64,000 bases of DNA from Anthoceros angustus (lineage: Eukaryota > Streptophyta > Anthocerotopsida > Anthocerotales > Anthocerotaceae). The stretch lies in NCBI GenBank assembly GCA_010909165.1, contig MU008169.1:1178001-1242000 (forward strand). Direction: 5' to 3'. Position numbers and translations under genes: made by a program. Shown here piece by piece: positions 43,255 through 52,847 of the stretch; within the stretch, counting starts at the first letter, position 1; each line of letters opens with the position of its first letter. The notes under the pieces were generated by a model. It did not search any database. It was not told where the DNA came from and worked only from the letters and a program-made list of their open reading frames with translations.

Positions 43255-43545
43255 ATGGCTCAATTCCGATGGATTCCGACCTAGCCACTCAAGTGCTGCC
43301 TTTACGGGTACGGTGTTGCGTTTGTACCGTGGTTCTCATGTAATGGCGGTCTTCTTGCCATGCGGGCATTGCTTCCATGATGCTTGTTTGTTCCAGCGTT
43401 CGGCCTCCGTGTCACGCCCTCCACGGGGGTGCAACCTTGATGTGCACCCAAGATGGATTAAATCAAGAGGGTGGCCTTTTATAAGTACCATGCCCAATGA
43501 CTCATGGCATATAGATGAAGAAGAGGACGGAGACGGAATACATTG
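43255..43545 (+). pseudogene. RING-H2-like zinc-finger fragment
   Basis: On the plus strand, VRCCVCTVVL in one frame is followed, about 13 residues later in a second frame, by VFLPCGHCFHDACLFQ and then HPRWIKSRGWPFISTMPND to a stop. CX2C, about 13 residues, CXHX2HX2C is the first two thirds of a RING-H2 finger, as in ubiquitin ligases. The final CPXC pair is not found. A stop codon and frame change separate the halves. It may be a host gene fragment or part of a transposon protein; confidence is limited by the frame change. Confidence 0.4.
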
Positions 43546-43564
43546 AACTTCTCGATACGAAAGC

Positions 43565-44100
43565 ATGGATGCACGTTTTGCGGAGGGTTGGGAAACACTC
43601 CATTGCCACGACAAAGTGAGAACACGTGAGCAGGAAGAACATGCTAGAGTCACCGGTCATTTCGCATTGAACCTTGGACCCTTTTTTTGTGTCTTTATCC
43701 TTCTCGAGTGTTGCTTGCCTTTTATTGTAGGCACATATAGCGAGCTTGCCCCATCTCCATTCTTGTTACACTTGAAGATACCCATGTCAACGCAATACCA
43801 CATGCTCCTACCTATTCCGATGGGCGAACACCACCGTCGCGGATGGAAATGCAAAATATGTTTTACACACACCTGACCTTGTCGTTCCAATGGGGAACAA
43901 TGCTGGTCCATTGGATGATGTCGAACTCTGCGTGCGATGTCACACAATTGTTGGCAAACCCTCACGGCGGTGACTATGTGGGAGCATCCGCCACCACCGA
44001 TGTTGAAGATGATGCACCTTATGTGGCAACATGTGTTGTGGCAGCCCCAACTCTAGGAGCAACAAGTGAGAACAACTTTGGTTGAAGAACTGCTCTTCCA
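43565..44100 (+). pseudogene. Broken open region with CX2C pairs
   Basis: Plus-strand reading gives HHRRGWKCKICFT and then, one frame over, DLVVPMGNNAGPLDDVELCV and RCHTIVGKP, two CX2C pairs about 25 residues apart, followed by GGDYVGASATTDVEDDAPYV. It is adjacent to the RING-like fragment and may belong to the same gene. No family recognised. Confidence 0.35.
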
Positions 44101-44230
44101 CGAGGTTTGTGCGACGTGAGGTAGATCAACATGCGAGCCATTGCGGTGGTTAAAGCCTTTCACTCCAACGGAGGGTTTTGAAATCTTATTGATTGTCGGC
44201 AAGAGTGGAGCTTGAAGGGAAGCCCTACGG

Positions 44231-44719
44231 ATGTGGAATTTGACACCCTCACGAAAGTGCGCATTGTGTAGTTGTGAAGGAGAAAAACACGAGGAAGTAC
44301 CCATGGCACTCTGCCATGAGATGGGAGTTATTCAAGCGGATGTTGCAGCCCCTAGGCCACATGTGGATGCACTGGATCTTGGCAAGTGCGCAGCCGAAGT
44401 GGACATGGGGATATGTGTGCCAGTGGACACTCGACAAGAAGTGGTCACTTCTCGTGCACTAATGGCACTTTGCCATGACCAGCATGCCACTGAGAACAAC
44501 GTGGTCAGTTCTCGTGCTCTGGTGGCACTTTGCCGTGACCAGGATGCCACTAAGATCGACGTGGTCACCCCTATGCTTCATGCCAAGGTCATTGAGAAGG
44601 AGAAGTTGGTGACAGGTGCACCAAGCTCGAGGGAGGGAGACCCAAAACTGGTTATGCCACAGTGTGGACCGACAAGGCATAATCCCATGGGTGTGTGCAG
44701 GAGGCGGCTGGACCATTGA
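44231..44719 (+). CDS. Open frame with 20-residue tandem repeats
   Basis: An uninterrupted plus-strand frame of 162 residues. It holds three diverged 20-residue repeats around a VALCHDQ core: PMALCHEMGVIQADV, LMALCHDQHATENNV and LVALCRDQDATKIDV. The last two are spaced exactly 60 bases apart (44441, 44501, with a third start at 44561). The start codon is not certain: coding may extend upstream across a frame change. It is followed by the transposase-like C-terminus at 44789. Function unknown. Confidence 0.4.
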   Translation: MWNLTPSRKCALCSCEGEKHEEVPMALCHEMGVIQADVAAPRPHVDALDLGKCAAEVDMGICVPVDTRQEVVTSRALMALCHDQHATENNVVSSRALVALCRDQDATKIDVVTPMLHAKVIEKEKLVTGAPSSREGDPKLVMPQCGPTRHNPMGVCRRRLDH

Positions 44720-44788
44720 ACGGAAGCCACTCTCAAAGCACGCTAAGGGAGGCGTGGAAAAAGAAGGCGTGGCGGTGGAGGATTTGCA

Positions 44789-45193
44789 GTGCCCTCCGGT
44801 GTAGAACATGATGCAGCATCGCTGGATGTGGGGGATAACTTCATGGTTCTTGCACTTCCAAATAACAAGGAGAAAGTTTTGTTCTATGTTCTCAAGTGCG
44901 TGTCGACATGGGAGCCCTTGCAAGAGGACTACACCGATACTGTATGGGGTTCTGGACCGTGGGAAGCAGGAGAATCTGTTGCAAGGGCTTTATATTATGA
45001 GCAGGAACCAAAACGCCCTGGTCTATATCAACTGATGGATTCTGGGAAGCGTGGTGTGCCAACTCTGGTATCGCCTGACATGATAGTTGCCACCAAGTTC
45101 GAAATGGTGAAGGTGCAGAAAGACAAGCCAGATGATAAGAAAGAGAAGCAATTGTATTGGCTTGGTCCTACACACGATGGTTGGAGCATCTAA
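44789..45193 (+). pseudogene. Transposase-like C-terminal domain
   Basis: A clean 134-residue frame ending in a stop at 45191-45193. Key segments: LDVGDNFMVLALPNNKEK, FYVLKCVSTWEP, DTVWGSGPWEAGESVARALY, YEQEPKRPGLYQLMD and ATKFEMVKVQK. A GD.....L.....FY beta-strand start and a VWG....G..V....YY block are features I associate with the C-terminal domain of uncharacterised transposase-like proteins of the GHGKG type found in early land plants and algae. That is recall, not a search. The partner core at 46.7-48.4 kb is on the opposite strand. Confidence 0.4.
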
Positions 45194-45842
45194 CGAAACA
45201 GGCAACATGAAGAGAAGCGGCAGGCAAATGTTTGATATATGCGTGCGAGTTTTGGAGGGCACAAGGCGTGTACATCGGTGTGTGTGGCTGCTCGATGTAG
45301 TTGAATACCGTTTTGGACAACGGCCGTTGAGAGCTCGTGCAGCTCAACACTCCCGCAGGGCTGGCGACAGCGATCCTTTCCAAACATTGAGCATGATTGA
45401 TTAATTAAGACTGAATAATTAAGCCTCCCGCATTGGTAAAGCTATCTTCATAAGTTCGATCCATCGTAGCCGCTTAGATTGATGTGACATGAAAGCTCAG
45501 GTTGATCTTGTTCAGGGCATTGCGTGGTACTACGAATATGTGCAATGCGTTGCATTATACGCAATGCTTTGAACCTGCACACAAGGGATGGAATCCAAAG
45601 AAGCTTCGGAATCTAAAGCAGACACCATTCCTAACCATCGATCGAAACATGAACTTCTAGATTTGGAGCACAAGATGTCCTATTCATTTACAATCGTGAA
45701 CTACTAGACCACGACAATGCCTAGCAAGACCCAAGCTTGTCCTGACCCTCACTGTGGATTGAGGATGGCAAGCAAATACACAAATGGCATTGGTCGTGCC
45801 TCTGCACCGAAGAGGATTGATGGCGTTGCACTTGGCCTTCCC
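45194..45842. other. Intergenic interval with nested palindromes
   Basis: No gene seen. At 45517-45567 a 9-base inverted repeat (GCATTGCGT and ACGCAATGC) encloses a second palindrome TGCAATGCGTTGCA at 45541-45554. Confidence 0.5.
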
Positions 45843-46217
45843 TCAATCCACCACAGCGCCCATGTTTGCATCGCTGCACGAATCCACTACGGGAGGAGGT
45901 GGGAGGGAGACGCTCGTCTCCCTCCCACATACGGTAGAGGGCGGGGCAGCGACAGCTCCGCCCCTCCTCACATAGGGCGCTAGCAACAATTCCCTCTTGC
46001 GCATCCAGTAGTATCGGCGTGCTTTCGCCTGCTCGATGCGTTGCAAATAGTTCACCGCCACACTGTACAACTGGGAATGGGGAGCAAGTGCCTCGACCAC
46101 TGAGGCAGACGCGTATAGCGCAACCAAGTCGGTGGCGAGGCGGATGCCTAAGGCATCCACCATCCCTCCAGCCTCAACCACGGATGCCATGGCGCGGGAG
46201 AACCTGGAGCCACGCAA
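45843..46217 (-). CDS. Open frame, unknown protein
   Basis: An open minus-strand frame of 124 residues with good composition: MASVVEAGGMVDALGIRLAT, DLVALYASASVVEAL, YLQRIEQAKARRYYWMRKRE. The internal Met at the MASVV segment (46190) is a plausible start. Its basic YYWMRKRE segment recalls the stretch before the catalytic domain in PIF/Harbinger transposases, but no DDE residues follow, so I leave the function open. It lies between two transposase fragments. Confidence 0.35.
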   Translation of the reverse strand: MRGSRFSRAMASVVEAGGMVDALGIRLATDLVALYASASVVEALAPHSQLYSVAVNYLQRIEQAKARRYYWMRKRELLLAPYVRRGGAVAAPPSTVCGRETSVSLPPPPVVDSCSDANMGAVVD

Positions 46218-46729
46218 AGAACAAGAACAAGTTGGTGCACAATGCCCGCGTGGCTCAAGGGGAAGACAAGTCTGTCAGATTGAGTTCAAATGACATGATG
46301 CACACGAGTGTGCATCGAAAAGGTTGCCACATTGAAGACTTGCTTACTTACCATGCGTGGGTCCATGATTAATCACTACCCACATGTTGGGACATGGCCA
46401 TACGGTAGGTAGCTCATGGGGGCGGCGTGCAAGTATCGATGTATGGGTCACGGGATCACGGACATGCTGCCGTGTTTGGTCATGTTCCACATCACACTAG
46501 CCGCGGTTTCAAGCATATGCGGCGATATCAATCGAGACATAGGCGAGCGATTCGGAGACAGTGCACGACTCATGTGCTCCGGTGGATTTCAAGCGGTGGA
46601 TTTATCATATCATCCTTGGGTCTTTCGGTGACAAGTATGCAAGTGACATTCAAGGGCCCATGACGGAAGCATCTTGTACACTTTCTTGCACAACACCTTT
46701 CACTACCTTAAGGCCTCTTTTATGAGCAC

Positions 46730-48360
46730 AAACAAAAGGTCATCACCATCTGTCCATGCACCTCCATTTCAAACTTGCATGTCGAACAATATGAAATTTG
46801 GAGAATCACGGTCCTCCAACAATGTTCTGCGTGATTGGCTTCCTTGAGTTCTGTGAAGGACCAATGCTCGGCATGAGGTTTGATCCTCACAGCGTCCAAG
46901 GAGTGTGGGCATTTCACATCTTGAATGGTTGCTCAAGCGATCAACAAAAAGCATGCGAGCCGCATCAACAATGTTGGGTCGATCTCTGGGTAGAGGCATG
47001 CATTGTCTTGGAACCGGGGAATAGGATCACAACCATGCTTGGCCCTCCTGTTTACCTCATGTTTACCAATTAACCAAAACTTGTACCCCATGCTTGAGGC
47101 ATATGAACTTGCTGCCCGATATGGTTGCGGACAAGTACTCCACAACATCCGCGTGCATTCGCTGCATCGGAGATGACTCCGCTGCCGTGCGATCGCTTCA
47201 AGATCGCTTTTGCACCATCGTGCTCCCCTTCCCATGGCCACACCCAAAGTATGACCAGAGCATGTTACACCCATCTGTGAAGCTTGGGTAGCGAGCAATG
47301 AAATAGCTTGGGCGGCATGCCTTGAAGCGCTTGCGGTCCATCCGACCAACCAATGTTCCGGTGCAAAACCGCATCCCATCCATTGCCAGTGCTTGAGCAA
47401 GCAATGTTGCACAAACAGCGTGTCATGAACAAGATCATCATGATCACTAATGTAAAAATGGTAGTATTTCTCGATGGATGCGGCGGGATCATACATCCAC
47501 AGAGCTATTCCGTGGTAGAACACCAACACGAAGATTGATACGATCATTTTGCGATTACATAGGCGTATCTCATTCTGGACACCAAATGCATATTTGTGGG
47601 AGAAGTCCATGACAGAAACAACTACGTCTTGTGGAAACCATTCCAAGCACTGCCTGAACTCTATCCCTTGCCACCGTTGCACAAAATCATGCAGCACAAA
47701 CTCTTTGAGCTTTACCTTGAAGTGAAACACAAACTCTGAGGGGTGTGTTTCCATGAACACAAGCTTGATACGTTTCTTATCATTCCCATCCGCGTCTCGA
47801 CCAACCACCTGGTACTGGAAACAACATTTAGAACAGCTTGTGGTTGAATGTCTACGGAGGTCTCTGATGGACAGAACAAAAGCTTGGGAATCCCACATCT
47901 GTCACAAGCCCCCTGCAGGCATGCAAGGGCATGCCAGGCTTCATCTGGTCCCTTTGGACACAACAAACGCTCACATAGCTCCCTCGATTGCAGTGGAGGC
48001 AATTACATGGAAGGCTTGGTGTGGCTCAGATAGGGCACATACCATCACGAGGAACAAAGGCAATGGCCACGGGGTGAATCACAGGCCCGAACCACGCAGC
48101 CATTCAAAGCATCCTTTAAAATGCCATCTCGTGATATCTACAACAGAAAGATTACGTTCACCGCAAACTCTTCACGTAAAAACTTCAACTTCTCAAATGT
48201 CCTTTGCCCAACATGGACGTCGTGCTCGACAAAAGCGGAGATAGAACTGCATGCAAACACCACAACGACTTGTGTCGGGGCTTCAGTATCCGGCCGGTGG
48301 CGATGGGTCATAGGAAAGTGACTACCACGTATCCCAGGACATGACGACCCCAAGCCCACT
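46730..48360 (-). pseudogene. GHGKG-type transposase-like gene, broken
   Basis: Minus strand, N to C: a GQRTFEKLKFLREEF region near 48200; RELCERLLCPKGPDEAWHAL, then CLQGACDRCGIPKLLFCP (zinc-ribbon-like cysteines, 47890-47990); FHFKVKLKEFVLHDFVQRWQ; SVMDFSHKYAFGVQNEIRL; YHFYISDHDDLVHDTLFVQH (47430-47480); PSYFIARYPSFTDGCNMLWS and YFGCGHGKG (47225-47310); EVNRRAKHGCDPIPRFQDNA near 47020; and a tail to about 46730. The order (acidic DF near the first third, HDTLFVQH, GHGKG) is that of a widespread uncharacterised transposase-like family in plants and animals, from memory. One 321-codon frame survives but core parts lie in other frames. Confidence 0.55.
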
Positions 48361-49000
48361 CGGACAGAACGGGCTGGCCACCTACGTGCATGACCATCGG
48401 GACAAGTGCTCCTGTCAGAATATGCACAGTATCCGTGGCCATGTGATTACAACAAGACCATAGAGTCACATAAATTGCCAGGTAGTCACCATATTACATT
48501 TGAGGTGACCATGACACCATGCAGGACCAAGCAAGTGTCCACATGTAGTGGGCACCTGTCATTGCACATGTCCCTGTCATTACACCGTGACCACTGTGTC
48601 TTGGGAGGCTGGATGCCAAGAGGCCACAGAGTCGAGGGTGACCAAAGGTGCGACAAAAATCTTGAATGGCGGTGAAGCACGAGGCGAAGGAACCAAAACT
48701 TGAGATGCATTACGAAATCATGCCCAACATGCACCCCAAAATTGTGGAACAACATCTTTGAACATCGATTCGCACCTTAACACGGCCTTACAAGGGGAAA
48801 GTGATATCGGTGATAGCAAAATCGAGAATAGAATCGGACATATCACAGAGACAAACTGAGACATATCAAGGAAATGAGTGATATGTGTGATGAACGCCTT
48901 TGGAGCAGTTCTGAACCGCTTTGTGTCCTTGGTGTTCGATGATGGTTTGGAGGCGAGTTCCCAAAATTGAACAATTACGTCTTTCACGTAAAGTCGCGGC
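48361..49000. other. Unassigned interval
   Basis: Short frames only. It may include the N-terminal part of the minus-strand transposase-like gene, but I find no helix-turn-helix or cysteine motif to support that. Confidence 0.3.
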
Positions 49001-49540
49001 CTCGTCTGGGGCCTCGGCCGCGCCAGTAGTTTTCGGGGTAGTGCGGTAAATTTTTAGAGAGAAATTGACCTTTTGGTCATTATTTTACCCAGAGTAAAAT
49101 TCATTCTGATATAGTAGAAAATCATCTACCATCAAGGTACAAAAACAAGAACCATACAAGTGGGGTAAAATCATCTACCATCAAGGTAGAAAATAGAGCA
49201 CTAGAGTAGAAAACATGACGACCAAGTGAATACCATGGGTCTAGAAGCTCATTCTAGAAATCCCACCAAAATCGCTAATCGACAAAAACATTTACATTAA
49301 ATAATATTCATGCGGATCCGGGATATACAAAAACCAACAAAGAAACCTTTTCTTTGCGAGTTTCTGTATATCCGAATGGCATGAAATACAAATTCAACTA
49401 ATGAAGAGTAAATACCGGCATAGATTGAACTGCTAGATTGAACTCTACTTCAACAACAATGGAACCTACAAACAAAACGAAAGACACAAACCGTGATTAG
49501 GTGATACTAGAAAACACTGAAATAATCATAGCAAATACTT
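49001..49540. other. AT-rich interval with a 20-base direct repeat
   Basis: AAAATCATCTACCATCAAGG occurs at about 49117 and again at about 49166, each followed by TA. The region separates transposon remnants from the more gene-like right part of the window. No coding content. Confidence 0.5.
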
Positions 49541-49626
49541 AGGAAATGATACTCACCTTATTTAGGAAATTATGTACAATTACATTGAAAAGCGTAATTT
49601 TCACGACCACTTGGCTTGATTGGCGG

Positions 49627-52600
49627 TTATGCGGCATCATTCTTGGCAACCAATTGATGAAGCTGAGGACTTGGACGAAATTGTCCGGCTTCCTGCAAGG
49701 TGACAACCTAATAAAATACAACCATTGATTTTCAATGTACTGCTGATTAATAAAGAGCATAAGAAAACTTACCAATCCTGACGGATTTTCGCAGATAGCA
49801 GTGCAAATATCTCGAGACACATTCTTCTGCTCCTGTTCTCTTTTCCACTGCAGTCTTCGAACCTCTTGCTGCTCTATCTGCTGCTGCTTCAGTTTCTCTT
49901 GATGCTTAATGTGCTCTTGTCTCCTCTCCACATTTCTCCGCCTCTGGATCTCAAGGGCTTTCTCTCTTTGCTTAGAGACTCGTAATTCAAGCGCTTTCGC
50001 CTGTCTCTCTATAAGAGCCTCCAAATCCTTTTGCCTGAAACTCCAATTCTGTTTACATATCATACTCCAATTCCGTACTCGCGCAATCTCGAAGCCGCTC
50101 AAAGCCACTTCCATTTCCATTTGCGATCCAGCAATACAATATCGAGGTGCTACCACCACATTTACATCTGGTTAACCGGATGGTGATCACACTCACTATG
50201 CACAATGCCCTCCAACGGAGGGACCACGCATCCACTTCCCTCGGTATCAATGTTGAAATGAGGGGCGGTAAAACTTCCACTAGTCGCAGGATTCACAACC
50301 GCCAAGATAAACATAATCGAAACTCCAAAAGAAGTGAAAACAAACAAGCAGACAAAGAATCAACCTTGTCAACATATGGAATTTCACTAGAACACCCATT
50401 GTTGGTCTGTTATCCATCGAATGCCTTGGCCACGCTTCGGAGGTATGTTTGCAACCAAAACATACGATCTCCCACACCCATAACAACAGAGACCGATGAT
50501 TAAAACAGATCCAACATGGCGGCGCAACCAAGGAACGACAATACCAACTCGAACTTGAGACACGTGGACCAAATGGTGCGGAAAACTCGATTCGGTCTTG
50601 ACATTGTTCAAAGGTGCCTTTCATGATGAACAACAGGAGTTGCTACGAGACCTAACACACAAAAACAAGTCGACAGATTAGTCAAAACAAGTCCCTACAA
50701 ACTTGCAACAAATCTCAAACACTTACATTGTTAACTGTTGCACTCGCAAGTGCGATCTTGGTGACTAGAAAATACAATTTCGAGTCACATTGAGGGTTGG
50801 CGGAAGAACACCCTTAAATCATCCCGCATCCGATTCGTTCTTGGTTCAAAAGCTCGATAGGATCGCCGTTCACCGAACAAGGACTCTTCTGCGGTACTGT
50901 TTTGCTTGACGACGGTCATATCGCAAACCATATCGAACATCGAGGAAGGAACATACAAAGGACTCAAATGTCACAAGCTTTCAAAACATATTACCTTGAG
51001 AATCCGGCATCTTTTATGGCGTCACACTTCTCCCAAAGATCGAAGGCACCGAGCCATCGTCAAGCGTGTAATCATTGTTACACGGCTCTTATTGGTGTAA
51101 TAGCCAGGCGTTGCTTGACCATGGTCTTCATGAACCTTGACAACATTCCTTTTGAAACACGGAGTTTTGCATACCAAGCCTAGCCAAAAACAAGCTTAGT
51201 AAATACAAACCACAAAACTTAAGCCCAATAACAACAAACTTACATTTGATCTTGGGTTATCAATTGTTGAATTGAACAAAACCCCGAATTGATGATTTTG
51301 TCGTTTGCGAGACCACTTGGGAGAGTGTTCAATAATGACTCTAAAAGTTTCGATAACATCACCTCGTAAATCTTGACCTTTTTGACGGAAATGCTCACTC
51401 TGGTAATTCTTCATGTCCACTTTATAATTTTTGAAAGCCGTTCTTGATACGCAAATAAAAGCGAGCTAGACATCAAAACAACCAAAACATACGACGTCAA
51501 AGATACAATGAACAAAACAACCAAAACATCTTGAACAAAAGGTCCTTTTGAATCTGAGAACGAGAAGTCCACGATGAGCGGTTATGTAACTCTTCACCAC
51601 CTCGAACTCCAAACTGGTCATGCAAAAATATGCACACCGCAAACAATAGAGGCCTCCGTGTTTAAAACCATAAATGAACAATCAAAGTGCACCCCTAAAC
51701 CAACAATATTACCTTTTTGAGCCCCGCCCAAATGAGCATTGATGATCTCGTGTGAAAGAATCCGCTCATCATCAAAATCAACTTCACCTCTTTTCGACAT
51801 GACACAATTCCAGATCCTTGCGATTTTCATGGGCGCAACAACAGGACCCATGGAAAATTCCATGGAACATGTTGATCACCGGAACATCAGAACCAAGCCG
51901 GCTTTGGTTCAAGATGCACTTCCTTGTTAAAATTCGGTTAAAACCACGAAAGAAAGACATCAACCTGCACAAGAGAATCAGAAATCAGTCATGTGAATGA
52001 AAGTCAGAACTATCAAAATCAACAAGTCAAAAAACATCACTACTTACGTTTCTGGAGAAAATCTCCTGTTGTCCTTCAGATTCCGAACTTGATGGAAAAA
52101 GGGTATCAGAATAAGATTTAGATCCTTGTAAGGATATCCTCAACAGATCCCATCCCACCCCACTCACTTTCATAAAGGCCACGAGGCGACTTGACACGAT
52201 TATTACGCGTTTGGACCTATCCTCCCCACCACTCAACGCATCATTCACGCTCCCTCGGGACTATTGGGTCAAATCCACACTCTCGAAAATTGCTTCATCA
52301 TCAATTTCCTCCATACCCATGGCAAAGTCATCTTGGGATCATCACACTTTAGCCTCTCAAACATATCAAGCACTTCTTGATCGGGGATGACTCGGTCGGG
52401 AACCACAAGCATGGAAGCGCCCAGCAAAGCATTCATTCAGCACACAAATCTCTAGACTCAGGGCTTTGGCGGCACTCACAACCATGGGGATCGTCGTTAT
52501 CAAGAAATCATTCTCCCCACAACTGGACCCCTCTCTCGAGACCGGGACATAGTTAGTAATCTCGCAAGAGGACCTTCAACCAAAGCCACAGTCAGTGTCC

Positions 52601-52847
52601 ACCCTTCTCCTCTTCTCGAACAAACTCTGCCGTCGGCGTCCTTCTTGGATGAAGCGCCTTGGCGGTTTGGGCAAGTCTTTTGGGAACTAAGTAAGTTCCT
52701 TGTGCACCAAGACACCATCAACTTTACCATCATCCTGCAGCGGATGAGTTGCGATATCTAACCATGGTTGACCACACTGCAGTATAGCCATAACTTGACC
52801 AGGATCCTTGTTTTCTTCCGGCCAGTGGGTTTTCTTTTAGGAGCCAT
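49627..52847 (-). CDS. Multi-exon gene of unknown function
   Basis: The ATG at 52845-52847 (MAPKRKPTGRKKTR, a basic nuclear-signal-like start) follows an acceptor TTTGCAG. Exon estimates on the minus strand: 52847-52048, 51964-51713, about 51613-51528, about 51455-51244 (ends DNPRSN then GTAAGT), 51179-50727, 50651-50166, 50034-49773 and 49692-49627 (stop). Readable parts include CGQPWLDIATHPLQDDGKVD, VLDMFERLKCDDP, DDEAIFESVDLTQ, FGVRGGEELHN, QRLAITPIRAV and, in exon 7, a long Gln/Arg/Lys coiled coil (EKALEIQRRRNVERRQEHIK). Exon 7 joins exon 8 in phase and ends QLHQLVAKNDAA. Exons 1, 2, 5 and 6 need frame changes. FGVRGGEE recalls the first Arg box of Crypton-like tyrosine recombinases, but this is weak. 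It may be two genes. Confidence 0.45.
49773..50034 (-). CDS. Coiled-coil exon of the 49.6-52.8 kb gene
   Basis: The best exon of the gene: open throughout, with a clean acceptor (TTTCAG) and donor (GTAAGT) and in phase with both neighbours. It encodes about 87 residues of heptad-like charged helix (DLEALIERQAKALELRVSKQ, KHQEKLKQQQIEQQEVRRLQ). It suggests a nuclear or cytoskeletal coiled-coil protein rather than an enzyme. Confidence 0.6.

Noticed and set aside
50785-50967. A 32-base intron joining exon parts in phase near 50960-50990
   Set aside because: The phase fits, but 32 bases is too short for a plant intron; a frame-shifting indel is more likely.
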